A stretch of 64,000 nt of DNA. It comes from Pyruvatibacter sp. Its GTDB lineage: Bacteria > Pseudomonadota > Alphaproteobacteria > CGMCC-115125. Positions 51,522-59,924 of the stretch are shown one piece after another. The position numbers and the translations under genes were made by a program. Below the pieces are notes generated by a model that saw nothing but the letters and a program-made list of their open reading frames with translations, was not told the DNA's origin and ran no database searches. The stretch lies in NCBI RefSeq assembly GCF_040219635.1, contig NZ_JAVJSC010000002.1, forward strand, positions 1 through 64,000, given 5' to 3'. Within the stretch, counting starts at the first letter, position 1, and every line of letters starts with the position of its first letter.

Positions 51522-53342
51522 TTAAAGCTGCCCGGCAAGCGTTGCAGGAACGGCCACCGGATGGTCCAGCAGTATTTGCGCATAGGCCTTTGCTTGCGGG
51601 TCAGCACGCAGGCTGGCGACACCACCACCGCCCAGCGCGTCGTGCAGCAAAAAATTAAACGCATGTGAGCCGGGCAGGAAAAACCGTTGAACAGCCGTTG
51701 CGTCTGCCGGTCGCTCAAGGAAGTGCGCAAACCGTTTTGCCACGGCGTCCGCTGTAAGCGCCTGCGCGATATACGGCAGATAGTCCGCCTTGCGCGCAAT
51801 CACACCGATATTGGCTTTGTCTCCCTTGTCGCCACTACGCGCCCAGGCAAGGCTGATGAGCGGCACTTCTTTGGTGGCGGTTTCCATATCGGGTGCGGCC
51901 GGTTCAGTGGGGCGTTCAAGGCTTGAAGGCGTAAATGCCAGGCCCTCCTCCGCCTGCTGCGTGGTGGTGTCACCCTCAACATCCACCGTGATTGTCACAG
52001 CGCTCTTGGGCAACAAAAACGAAAACAGCCGGATGACCGGGGACGGCTTGGGCCGCCCGCCTGCAAAACTCGTCAGCCCCGGCGGTGTCGCCAGCGCCAG
52101 ACCGGTCACTTCTTTCAGCAAAACCCCAATGCCGCGAGCGTCAGGGTGTTTGGCCGCGAGTTTCATCACCACTTCGCGGGACGCTGGGTTTGACGATGCA
52201 TTTCCGTAATGCGCGTCGTCGCCAATGATCTCTATGCTGGTTTCGGTGAAATCTGCCGCGTTGGCCTGCCGCAATATGCGTTGCGCGCGGGCAATGGAGG
52301 TCTGCGCATAGGTGCGCGCCTTGTCGGCGGCATCAAGGCCGATAAACGCCATCATCAACCCACCGCGAAACCCGTCCGCATAGGTAGTGCAAACCTTATA
52401 GGTGTCGGGCGCTGGCAACCCGCGCGCACCTGATACTTGCACCTGATCGGGCGCGGTCTCGCGCACCTGCACCTGCGAAAAATCGCACACAACGTCGGGC
52501 ACGATGTAGGCCTGCGGATCACCGATCTCATACAGCATCTGCTCGCAAACCGTGCCGATACTCACCTTGCCGCCCGTGTCAGCGGGCTTGCTGCACACAA
52601 ACGTGCCGTCCGCGTTCACCTGCGCAATCGGGTAGCCGATGGTGTCAAGATCATCCGCAACGTCACGCCAGTCGGTGAAGTTGCCGCCGGTCGCCTGTGG
52701 TCCGCACTCAATGATGTGACCAGCCAATGTGCCTGCGGCCAGCAGGTCATGGTCATCGCGCTTCCAGCCAAATGCGTGGATGCAAGCGCCCAGCGTCACC
52801 GCGCTGTCCACCACACGGCCTGTGATGACAATGTCAGCCCCACGTGCCAGCGCATCTGCAATCGGAAAAGCCCCCAGATAGGCGTTGATGCTGGCGACGC
52901 TTTTGGGGTTTGGAAAGGCGCCCCCGGAAAACATTTCCAGGTGCCGGGCTTTGGCCAGTTCATCTGCCTGGTGAAGCAGATCATCACCGGCAACAACGGC
53001 CACCTTGAGATCAAGTCCGGCGTCGCGAACCAGCGCGCGCACTGCCTCACCGCAGGCGGCCGGATTAACGCCGCCCGCGTTTGAAATGACTTTGACGCCC
53101 CGCGCTGCGATGTCTGCCAGATGCGGTGCGATTACGCCGGTCACAAAATCAGTGGCATAACCCTGCGCCGGATCCTTGGCGCGGGCGCGCGCCATGATCG
53201 ACATGGTAATTTCGGCCAGATAATCAAAAACCAGATAATCAAGGTCACCGCCACGCAGCAGTTGCGGTGTGGCGTGCAGCGCCTCGCCCCAAAATCCACC
53301 CGCCCCGCCAATGCGAATGCTCTGCCTGCCTGCCGCTGCCAT
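51522..53342 (-). CDS. atuA: AtuA-like acyclic terpene utilization protein (DUF1446 fused to ferredoxin-fold domain)
   Basis: A 606-residue protein. The DUF1446/AtuA domain (about 1-460) starts RIGGAGGFWGEA and contains DYLVFDYLAEITMSIMARA, ISNAGGVNP, DIVITGRVVDSAVTLG and GHIIECGPQATGGNFTDW. A second module (about 490-600) begins ISLAWARSGDKGDKANIG, the AtuA-like ferredoxin-fold domain, which is a separate gene in some bacteria. AtuA is essential for citronellol/geraniol growth in Pseudomonas but has no defined reaction. The ATG at 53342 has AGGA upstream. It leads the carboxylase operon. Confidence 0.9.
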   Translation of the reverse strand: MAAAGRQSIRIGGAGGFWGEALHATPQLLRGGDLDYLVFDYLAEITMSIMARARAKDPAQGYATDFVTGVIAPHLADIAARGVKVISNAGGVNPAACGEAVRALVRDAGLDLKVAVVAGDDLLHQADELAKARHLEMFSGGAFPNPKSVASINAYLGAFPIADALARGADIVITGRVVDSAVTLGACIHAFGWKRDDHDLLAAGTLAGHIIECGPQATGGNFTDWRDVADDLDTIGYPIAQVNADGTFVCSKPADTGGKVSIGTVCEQMLYEIGDPQAYIVPDVVCDFSQVQVRETAPDQVQVSGARGLPAPDTYKVCTTYADGFRGGLMMAFIGLDAADKARTYAQTSIARAQRILRQANAADFTETSIEIIGDDAHYGNASSNPASREVVMKLAAKHPDARGIGVLLKEVTGLALATPPGLTSFAGGRPKPSPVIRLFSFLLPKSAVTITVDVEGDTTTQQAEEGLAFTPSSLERPTEPAAPDMETATKEVPLISLAWARSGDKGDKANIGVIARKADYLPYIAQALTADAVAKRFAHFLERPADATAVQRFFLPGSHAFNFLLHDALGGGGVASLRADPQAKAYAQILLDHPVAVPATLAGQL

Positions 53343-53549
53343 TGGTGTCCTGCCTGTATTCTTTTTCACGTGGTCTTTGCGTCATTCAGGCGACGGCCAC
53401 GTTTGATCCTGAGGCCCGATGATCGACCGACCGCAGCGTTAATACAAGATAGCCGTCGCAATCTGTGTGGGCACAGTTTTGTGCGCGCTGTATGCTATTA
53501 CACAAACGTGCATCGAATGCGTACCAACGCACACCGCAGGGAGACCACA
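53343..53549. promoter_or_regulatory. Divergent promoter region of the carboxylase cluster
   Basis: These 207 nt separate the AtuA operon (minus) from the acyl-CoA dehydrogenase (plus) and must hold both promoters. TGCGT-ACCA-ACGCA (53518-53531) is a short inverted repeat 19 nt before the dehydrogenase ATG. TGTG-TGGG-CACA lies near 53465. No regulator gene is adjacent. Confidence 0.4.
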
Positions 53550-54692
53550 ATGCTAAGCCCCCACGACACCGAGGAACGCCGCCAGTTCCGCGACACTGTG
53601 CGCCGCTTCGTGGAAAACGAAGTGCGTCCCTACGCGGATGAATGGGATGAAGCCGAGGAGATTCCCTGGGAGTTGCATGAGAAGGCAGGCTCGCTTGGCG
53701 CGTTCGGCTTTGGCATTGACGAGCAATATGGCGGACTGGGCTTTGACGATGCGTTTTTGCGCATGGCCTGGATGGAAGAAATGGGCAAGTCCGGTGCCAA
53801 TGGCGTGCTCGCGGCTTTGGTGGGGCGCACCATTTCGCTCGACCCCATTCAAAAACTCGCCATCCCCGAAATCCGTGAGCGCGTGCTGCCCGATGTGGTG
53901 GCCGGCCGCAAAGGCTCAAGCCTCGCCATCACCGAACCGTCCGGCGGGTCTGACGTGGCCAACATGAAAACCCGCGCCCATAAGGACGGCAACCACTGGG
54001 TGCTCAACGGCTCCAAGACATTCATCACCGGGGGCATGAAGAGCGATTATTTTGTGGTCGGCGCGCGCACCGGCGGCGAAGGTCTCAACGGCATCTCGCT
54101 GTTTTTCGTCGAAAAGGATGCGCCTGGCTTCGAGCGCACAAAACTCGGCAAGAAAATGGGCTGGTGGGCGTCTGACCAGGCAACGCTCTATTTTGATAAC
54201 TGCCGCGTGCCTGCTGAAAATCTGATGGGCGAAGAAGGCCGCGGCTTCATCGAGATCATGAAGAACTTCAACCTTGAGCGCGTCGGCCTGACGGCGGAAG
54301 CGCTGGGCATGATGAAAGAGGCTCTGCGCTGCTCCATCGAGTGGGCGCAGGAGCGCCAGACATTCGGCCAGCCGATGATCCGCCATCAGGTCATCCGTCA
54401 CAAGATTGCGGATATGTCGGCCAAAACGGACGCGCTGGACGCCTATCTCCAGCAGATTTGCTATACCATCAACGAAGGCGAAATGCCGGTGGCGGAAATC
54501 TGCAAGGCCAAGTTTCTGGGCACGAAATCGCTTGAGTTTGTGGCATCAGAAGCCATGCAGATTTTGGGCGGTGCGGGCTACCTGCGGGGCAATTCGGTGG
54601 AGCGGATTTACCGCGAAGTGAAAGTTCTGTCGATCGGTGGCGGTTCCGAAGAAATCATGCGCGACCTCGCCGTGCGCCAGATGGGACTGTAA
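53550..54692 (+). CDS. Acyl-CoA dehydrogenase (isovaleryl/citronellyl-type catalytic arrangement)
   Basis: A 380-residue flavoprotein. AITEPSGGSDVANMKTRA and KTFITGG bind FAD, and QTFGQPMIRHQ and MQILGGAGY are further signatures. The usual catalytic Glu of medium-chain enzymes is replaced (IGGGSEEIM). E243 in FNLERVGL sits where isovaleryl-CoA dehydrogenase has its helix-G base, the arrangement expected for branched acyl-CoA substrates. This fits a citronellyl-CoA-like dehydrogenase acting before the carboxylase. The ATG at 53550 has CAGGGAG upstream. It is divergent from the AtuA operon. Confidence 0.9.
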   Translation: MLSPHDTEERRQFRDTVRRFVENEVRPYADEWDEAEEIPWELHEKAGSLGAFGFGIDEQYGGLGFDDAFLRMAWMEEMGKSGANGVLAALVGRTISLDPIQKLAIPEIRERVLPDVVAGRKGSSLAITEPSGGSDVANMKTRAHKDGNHWVLNGSKTFITGGMKSDYFVVGARTGGEGLNGISLFFVEKDAPGFERTKLGKKMGWWASDQATLYFDNCRVPAENLMGEEGRGFIEIMKNFNLERVGLTAEALGMMKEALRCSIEWAQERQTFGQPMIRHQVIRHKIADMSAKTDALDAYLQQICYTINEGEMPVAEICKAKFLGTKSLEFVASEAMQILGGAGYLRGNSVERIYREVKVLSIGGGSEEIMRDLAVRQMGL

Positions 54693-54770
54693 GCAGGAGC
54701 AGGTCGCGCATTGACGCAAGACATCGTTCATCTGCACGCGGCTAGACTGGTTTCCTCAAGGAGATGCACC

Positions 54771-55166
54771 ATGCGCACTATGAGTTTACCGACAGTTCTC
54801 GCCGGGCTTTGGCTGGCTTTGGCACTCAGCGTCGTGCCAGCGCGTGCCGACGACATGCCCCGCTGCGAAGCCAAAAACCTTGGCGCGACAGCCTGCATGG
54901 ATAACGTGTTGTGTGAATGCGTGCACACGCGCGGCGGCAGCATTACCGGCCATGTGTCAGGGGCACAGTGGAACTGCGATGCCCTGCGGCCACGTTGCGG
55001 CACGGATGCGGTGAAAGAGAATGGCAGTGGCGTGCCGGGCACTTTGCCGTACACGGAGTTTCCGTATCCCCAATCGGTGGGCATAGATCGAAGCGAGGAA
55101 ACAACCATTATTCGCCAGAACCAGCAGGCCAATCCCGACACCACCAACGTGAATATCAACGACTGA
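54771..55166 (+). CDS. Exported Cys-containing small protein, unknown
   Basis: A 131-residue protein with a signal peptide (residues 1-27, ending ARA|DD). The mature part has six cysteines within about 45 residues (RCEAKN, ACMDNVLCECVH, WNCDALRPRCG), suggesting disulfides or metal binding, and an Asn/Thr-rich tail. I do not recognise the family. AAGGAGA precedes the ATG, which supports expression. It is convergent with the lipoprotein gene downstream. Confidence 0.7.
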   Translation: MRTMSLPTVLAGLWLALALSVVPARADDMPRCEAKNLGATACMDNVLCECVHTRGGSITGHVSGAQWNCDALRPRCGTDAVKENGSGVPGTLPYTEFPYPQSVGIDRSEETTIIRQNQQANPDTTNVNIND

Positions 55167-55219
55167 GGCGCTCAGTGTCTGCTGGGTCTGCCGTGTCTGC
55201 CGGTCTTGGGCAGGCACCA

Positions 55220-55693
55220 TTATTGGCAGGCATATGTCACGCGCACTTCAGCACCCATTGCACGCTGGCGGGCGTCGTTGTCTCTGCTTGAGCCAAGCAC
55301 CTGCGGTGCACCTGGCGGCGGGCATCGCCGTGCAATTTCTGCTTCGGCGACCTGCATCATTTCAGCCCAGTGATGATCTTTCACGCCGCCCGGGCCGCGG
55401 TTGGTCGGGTGATACGACACAAGCACCTCGTAAACCGGTTTTTGCAAAAGCACCTGATCCTGCACGGTGATCCACGCGATGTTGTAGGTGCCATGCTCGC
55501 CAACAACAGCAGCACGCGGACCGCGTTCAAACAGCCCCTGATGTTGCCCCTGCGCGTCTTGCCCCGGCGCTTCGTGCGCAGGTGGCGGTGTATAGCCCGC
55601 CTGACACCCCGCCAGCAGAAGCGCAATGCAAACCGCCAAGCCTGAGGGTGCAATATGTCTGGAGTGCAGGTTTGCGTGAATCGGGTTTTTCAT
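55220..55693 (-). CDS. Small lipoprotein, unknown
   Basis: A 157-residue lipoprotein. The lipobox LLLAGC places the lipidated cysteine near residue 29, followed by a proline-rich linker. The body has ITVQDQVLLQKPVYEVLVSYHPTN and a C-terminal AEVRVTYAC strand. Family unknown. GGAAAG lies upstream of the ATG at 55693. It is divergent from mscS by 89 nt and convergent with the Cys-containing exported protein. Confidence 0.65.
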   Translation of the reverse strand: MKNPIHANLHSRHIAPSGLAVCIALLLAGCQAGYTPPPAHEAPGQDAQGQHQGLFERGPRAAVVGEHGTYNIAWITVQDQVLLQKPVYEVLVSYHPTNRGPGGVKDHHWAEMMQVAEAEIARRCPPPGAPQVLGSSRDNDARQRAMGAEVRVTYACQ

Positions 55694-55782
55694 GCTGTAT
55701 CTTTCCAGGTTGCCAGCCGCGAATGGTCCGCATTCAGCGTCTGAATTGATGCCTGTTACACTAACATACTGCGAGCGTACCG

Positions 55783-56628
55783 ATGGACGAAAACATACTG
55801 ACCATGACCGAACAGGCCTCCGAAACACTCAGCGCCCTTGCCGTCAGCTACGGCCTCAGCGTGGTCGGGGCCATCGTTATTCTTATTCTCGGCGTCTGGA
55901 TTGCCAATCGTGTGCGTAGCGCCGTTGAGCGGCTGATGCAACGGTTTGACGGTATTGACCAGACGCTGACAGCGTTTCTTGCGGGGTTGGCGCGCTACAT
56001 TGTAATTGCCGTAACGCTGCTTGCGGTGCTCGCTGAGTTTGGTGTGCAGACCGCAAGTCTGCTGGCCGTCCTAGGGGCCGCCGGCCTGGCCATCGGCCTG
56101 GCGCTGCAGGGCACGCTGTCAAATGTGGCTGCCGGCGTAATGCTCTTGTTTCTGCGTCCCTTCAAAGTAAACGACTACATTGAGGCCGGCGGTGTGTCGG
56201 GCACCGTCAAGGCCGTCACACTTTTCAGAACAGAGCTTTCAACGCCGGACAACGTGCAGATATTTGTGCCCAACAGCGACGTCTGGGGGTCGGCCATCAG
56301 CAACTACAGCTACAACGCCACCCGCCGCGTGGAAATTGAGTGTGGCATCGCCTATGACGACGACATCGGCAAGGCTTTTGATGTCATGCGTAAAGTGGTG
56401 GCGGAAGACAGCCGCGTGCTGCCAAGCCCGCAGCCCATGCTGGCGGTCAAATCGCTGGGTGACAACTCGGTAAATGTCATTTGCCGGGTCTGGGTCAAGG
56501 CGCCTGACTACTGGCCGTTCACCTTCGACAAAACCCGCGAAATCAAAGAGGGCTATGACGCCGCGGGCCTCAACATTCCCTTTCCCACACGAACAGTTTA
56601 TCAAGTGGCCGATACCTCAGCCGACTAG
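55783..56628 (+). CDS. mscS: Small-conductance mechanosensitive channel MscS
   Basis: A 281-residue MscS-type channel that vents solutes under hypo-osmotic shock. There are three membrane helices (about 22-42, 64-85, 95-125). The third is the Gly/Ala-rich pore helix, LAVLGAAGLAIGLALQGTLS, followed by LRPFKVNDYIEAGG of the beta domain. The cytoplasmic cage includes IFVPNSDVWGSAISNYS. Length is typical of the short MscS. It is followed 32 nt later by hspQ. Confidence 0.94.
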   Translation: MDENILTMTEQASETLSALAVSYGLSVVGAIVILILGVWIANRVRSAVERLMQRFDGIDQTLTAFLAGLARYIVIAVTLLAVLAEFGVQTASLLAVLGAAGLAIGLALQGTLSNVAAGVMLLFLRPFKVNDYIEAGGVSGTVKAVTLFRTELSTPDNVQIFVPNSDVWGSAISNYSYNATRRVEIECGIAYDDDIGKAFDVMRKVVAEDSRVLPSPQPMLAVKSLGDNSVNVICRVWVKAPDYWPFTFDKTREIKEGYDAAGLNIPFPTRTVYQVADTSAD

Positions 56629-56660
56629 ACTGAAACCACGACCCCACAACACGGACAGTT

Positions 56661-56990
56661 ATGGAAAACCGAGAAGCCAAGTTCCGCATCGGCCAGGTGG
56701 TAAAGCACCGGCTTTTCCCGTTCAGGGGCGTCATTTTTGACGTCGATCCGGTGTTCAATAACACCGAAGAATGGTGGCTGGCCATTCCCGAGCACTTGCG
56801 TCCGCGCAAGGACCAGCCGTTCTATCACCTGCTTGCGGAAAACGATCAGACTGAATACGAGGCCTATGTGTCCGAGCAGAACCTGCTGATTGACGACAGC
56901 GGAAAGCCTGTCCGTCATCCCCAGGTGAACGAAATGTTCGGCGATCTGCATGACGGCATCTACGCCATTCGTCCGGGATCAGCGCATTAG
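56661..56990 (+). CDS. hspQ: Heat shock protein HspQ
   Basis: A 109-residue YccV-like beta-barrel protein. KFRIGQVVKHRLFPFRGVIFDVDP, EEWWLAIPEHLRP and QPFYHLLAEND are the family signature (its FRGVIFDVDPVF core). HspQ binds Lon and alters substrate degradation and was first linked to DnaA stability. It lies just after mscS on the same strand. Confidence 0.95.
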   Translation: MENREAKFRIGQVVKHRLFPFRGVIFDVDPVFNNTEEWWLAIPEHLRPRKDQPFYHLLAENDQTEYEAYVSEQNLLIDDSGKPVRHPQVNEMFGDLHDGIYAIRPGSAH

Positions 56991-57037
56991 CGTTGGCGGT
57001 TGGCCATGTTGACTGCGGGTATGTAGCAGGTAACTTC

Positions 57038-57928
57038 TCAGTCTTCTGCCGCTTGCGGGTCTGGCCCTACAATCAGCGTTGGCACACCGCAGCTTTTGTC
57101 GCGAACGGTTGCAACCAGCGTTCCCGGTTTGCGGCCCTTGCGGACCTCCGACACATTTACCCCGGCATCTGCCAGCCTTGCTTGCGCCGCCGCCACATCT
57201 GCCGCGCGAAATGCCATGCCCCAATACTGTGATGGCGCATCAGCAGGCATCGGCGGCGTCTTGTCGTCGCCATAGCGCTGGATGACTTCGAGCGTGATGC
57301 CGCCAAGCCGGAAAAACATCATCCGCGCACCCCACTGCGGTGCGTCACGGTCGAGCGCCAGACGAATGCCCATCGTATGCCCCAGCAGCGACACGGCCTT
57401 GTCACCGTCGGGCGTATTGATCACAACATGGTCCACCGCGTGAAACGTTGCAGCCTCGTCGCCAACCGCCCGCGCATGTGGTCGCGTCGCTGCATCCGAC
57501 ACATGCTCAATGGCAAACATGAACAGCCCCAGCACATTGGCCGACGGCACAAAAACGTTACGCCATTCACGCACCGTGCCGTCGGGGCTTGTACCCGCAC
57601 CGGGCTGTGGATCGGTTGCCGCCAGACCCGCCTTCTGCCAATCAGCAGCAAGGCCAGCGGCATCATCCGTACCAAGAGCAATACCAAACAGCCCGTCGCC
57701 CTTGTCGTCCAGGTGTGCCCGCAGCTGCGTGGCGAATGACCCCTCACCCGCCGGTGAAATCAGCTCGATATAGGTGTTCTCAAGCTGAAAAATGGCATTG
57801 ACGGTACCATAGTCCGGGTGCCCGCCCCGCAACGATACAGTGCGCCCGGTCAGCGTCTCGTAGTCGGCAGTTGCCGCATCAAGATCGCGGACCGCTATAA
57901 GCACATGGTCGATGCGTTGCAGAGGCAT
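57038..57928 (-). CDS. VOC family protein (two glyoxalase-like modules)
   Basis: A 296-residue protein with two vicinal-oxygen-chelate modules. The first begins RIDHVLIAVRDLDAATADYETLTG (about residues 5-28) and the second VDHVVINTPDGDKAVSLLG (about 165-183). A closing ITLEVIQRYG strand follows. It resembles the Glyoxalase_3/BphC-like group, but the substrate is unknown. It lies 27 nt downstream of the old yellow enzyme gene and is probably in one operon with it. Confidence 0.85.
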   Translation of the reverse strand: MPLQRIDHVLIAVRDLDAATADYETLTGRTVSLRGGHPDYGTVNAIFQLENTYIELISPAGEGSFATQLRAHLDDKGDGLFGIALGTDDAAGLAADWQKAGLAATDPQPGAGTSPDGTVREWRNVFVPSANVLGLFMFAIEHVSDAATRPHARAVGDEAATFHAVDHVVINTPDGDKAVSLLGHTMGIRLALDRDAPQWGARMMFFRLGGITLEVIQRYGDDKTPPMPADAPSQYWGMAFRAADVAAAQARLADAGVNVSEVRKGRKPGTLVATVRDKSCGVPTLIVGPDPQAAED

Positions 57929-57955
57929 GGGCGGAGCTTCCTTGAACCAGACGGC

Positions 57956-59062
57956 CTAGTAGTATTTGGCCAGCGCATCCTTGGAGAACGCGTTGAGGTC
58001 ATCAAATCGCCCCTGATGGATCTTTGTTGCCCATTCATGGTCACTGATAAGCGCCCGCCCGACCGCGATGAGGTCAAACTCGTCCGCTGCCATGCGCTCC
58101 AGCAGATCATCCATGTGACCTGCATCATTGGACGCTTCAACGCCTGCAAACGACGCAATGAACTCCTGATCAAGGCTGACGCTGCCAACGGAAATTGTCG
58201 GCTTGCCCATCAGCTTTCTGGTCCAGCCTGCAAGGTTCATGTTTGAGCCGTCAAACTCAGGTTCCCAGAACCGCCGCGTTGAGCAGTGAAAAATGTCAAC
58301 GCCCGCATCGCTCAGCGGAGCAAGAAACGCCTCAAGCTCTGCCGGTGTTGGTGCCAGACACGCGTCATAGTCCTGCTGTTTCCACTGCGAGAACCGCAGG
58401 ATGATCGGAAAATCCGGGCTGGTGGCTGCTCGACATGCCTTGATAATTTCCTGCGCAAACCGCGTGCGCTCCGGCAATGCGCCGCCGAAAGCATCCGTCC
58501 GCTCGTTGGTGCCGTCCCAGAAAAACTGGTCGATGATATAGCCGTGCGCACCATGGATCTCGATGCCGTCAAAACCAAGTCGCTGCGCGTCAGCCGCGCC
58601 CTTGGCGAACGCACCAATCACATGCTCGACGTCCGCCTGCGTCATCGGCTCGGCAACCTTCTTGCCGGGCTTGAACAGGCCGGAGGGGCCTGCACTCTGC
58701 GGCTCCGGGTGTGGCCCCGTACCCTGCTTGCGCATGGTCCCCACATGCCAAAGCTGCGGCATGATCTTGCCGCCCACCGAATGCACTTCCTTCACAACGT
58801 TAGCCCACCCCGCCAGCGACGCTTCGCCGTGGAAGGCGGGTACGTTGGGGTCATTGCTGGCTACGTCATGGTCAATGGTGGTGCCTTCGGTGATGATGAG
58901 GCCCACCTCGGCCTCGGCGCGACGGCGGTAATAGTCCGCCACATCCTGTCCCGGCACCTGGTTGGGTGAGTGGCTGCGCGTCATCGGCGCCATCACAATG
59001 CGGTTCGGCAGGTTTAGTTTTCCAAGTGAAAACGGGCGAAAAAGCGTATCGATCGAGCTCAT
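57956..59062 (-). CDS. Old yellow enzyme family NADH:flavin oxidoreductase
   Basis: A 368-residue FMN TIM-barrel ene-reductase. RIVMAPMTRSHSPNQVPG, LWHVGTMRKQ, IEIHGAHGYIIDQFFWDGTNERTD and ISVGSVSLDQEF are the OYE blocks; HGAH is the substrate-binding His pair. It reduces activated C=C bonds of enones or other electrophiles. It leads a two-gene minus-strand unit with the VOC gene and starts at 59062. Confidence 0.92.
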   Translation of the reverse strand: MSSIDTLFRPFSLGKLNLPNRIVMAPMTRSHSPNQVPGQDVADYYRRRAEAEVGLIITEGTTIDHDVASNDPNVPAFHGEASLAGWANVVKEVHSVGGKIMPQLWHVGTMRKQGTGPHPEPQSAGPSGLFKPGKKVAEPMTQADVEHVIGAFAKGAADAQRLGFDGIEIHGAHGYIIDQFFWDGTNERTDAFGGALPERTRFAQEIIKACRAATSPDFPIILRFSQWKQQDYDACLAPTPAELEAFLAPLSDAGVDIFHCSTRRFWEPEFDGSNMNLAGWTRKLMGKPTISVGSVSLDQEFIASFAGVEASNDAGHMDDLLERMAADEFDLIAVGRALISDHEWATKIHQGRFDDLNAFSKDALAKYY

Positions 59063-59172
59063 GTTAATCCATATTCATATAACGGGATAAAGGTCGCAGG
59101 TTGTTTAGCAGCAATTAGTGCCGTGGGCTATGATGCCCTTTGCGCCACGAACAAGAACAAGAGGCCAGCACC

Positions 59173-59895
59173 GTGCGTACCGAGAAACGTCCCGCATGGA
59201 TCAAGCGCATTCACCGCCGCTATCAGCGTGCCTGGGTGCAGCATTTTCTGGAACCGCAATTTGAAAGTGTCGGCCCCTACCTCGATGCGGGCGACCCCAA
59301 ATGCATTCAGCTCTTTGGACCCAACATTACAATCGGCCGCTGTGCCACGCTGCGCGCCACCGCTGCCTATCCCCTGACCTTCACCACCTGGGACAGCGGC
59401 GACCGCCAGGGCCGCATCGACATTGGCGATTATGTGCTCATCAGTCCCGGCACCCGCATCTTGTCATCGGATCACATAACCATAGGCACCAACACCATGA
59501 TTGCCGGTGAAACCTATATTTCAGATTCAGACTGGCACGACGTCTATGACCGCACCGCGGAGTGTGATGCACACAGGCCGGTTGTAATCGGAGAAAACGT
59601 CTGGCTTGGATATGGCGTCAAGATTTGCAAGGGCGTCACCATCGGCGACAACTCGGTCATCGGCTCCGGCTCGGTGGTCGCCGGATCGATCCCCGCAAAT
59701 GTCATCGCTGTAGGCAATCCTGCGCGCCCGGTCCGCGAACTGGACCCCGCTCGTCCCATAAAAACCAGGTCAGAGCTTTACGCCGACCCTGAAAAGCTGG
59801 CAGCCGAGATGGACAAGCTCGAACGCTTTGTGTTGCGTGGAAACTCGCTATGGGGCTGGCTGCGCGCCAAAATCTCGCCCGGCCCAAACGACTGA
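59173..59895 (+). CDS. Hexapeptide-repeat acyltransferase
   Basis: A 240-residue left-handed beta-helix transferase. Hexapeptide repeats run through about residues 50-200: IDIGDYVLISPGTRIL, ITIGTNTMIAGETYI, VVIGENVWLGYGVKI and VTIGDNSVIGSGSVV. VIAVGNPARPVREL ends the coil. The group contains sugar and lipopolysaccharide O-acetyltransferases; the acceptor here is unknown. I chose GTG 59173 with AGAGG upstream; a TTG at 59140 adds 11 residues. Its stop lies in a 16-bp tandem duplication. Confidence 0.87.
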   Translation: MRTEKRPAWIKRIHRRYQRAWVQHFLEPQFESVGPYLDAGDPKCIQLFGPNITIGRCATLRATAAYPLTFTTWDSGDRQGRIDIGDYVLISPGTRILSSDHITIGTNTMIAGETYISDSDWHDVYDRTAECDAHRPVVIGENVWLGYGVKICKGVTIGDNSVIGSGSVVAGSIPANVIAVGNPARPVRELDPARPIKTRSELYADPEKLAAEMDKLERFVLRGNSLWGWLRAKISPGPND

Positions 59896-59924
59896 GGCAC
59901 AAGACTACTGAGGCACAAGACTAC
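59893..59924. repeat. Perfect 16-bp tandem duplication over two stop codons
   Basis: TGAGGCACAAGACTAC is repeated head to tail (59893-59908 and 59909-59924). The first copy holds the TGA of the acyltransferase. The second holds the stop codon (59921-59923) of the convergent ialB gene on the minus strand. It is the second such 16-bp unit in the window. Confidence 0.9.
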
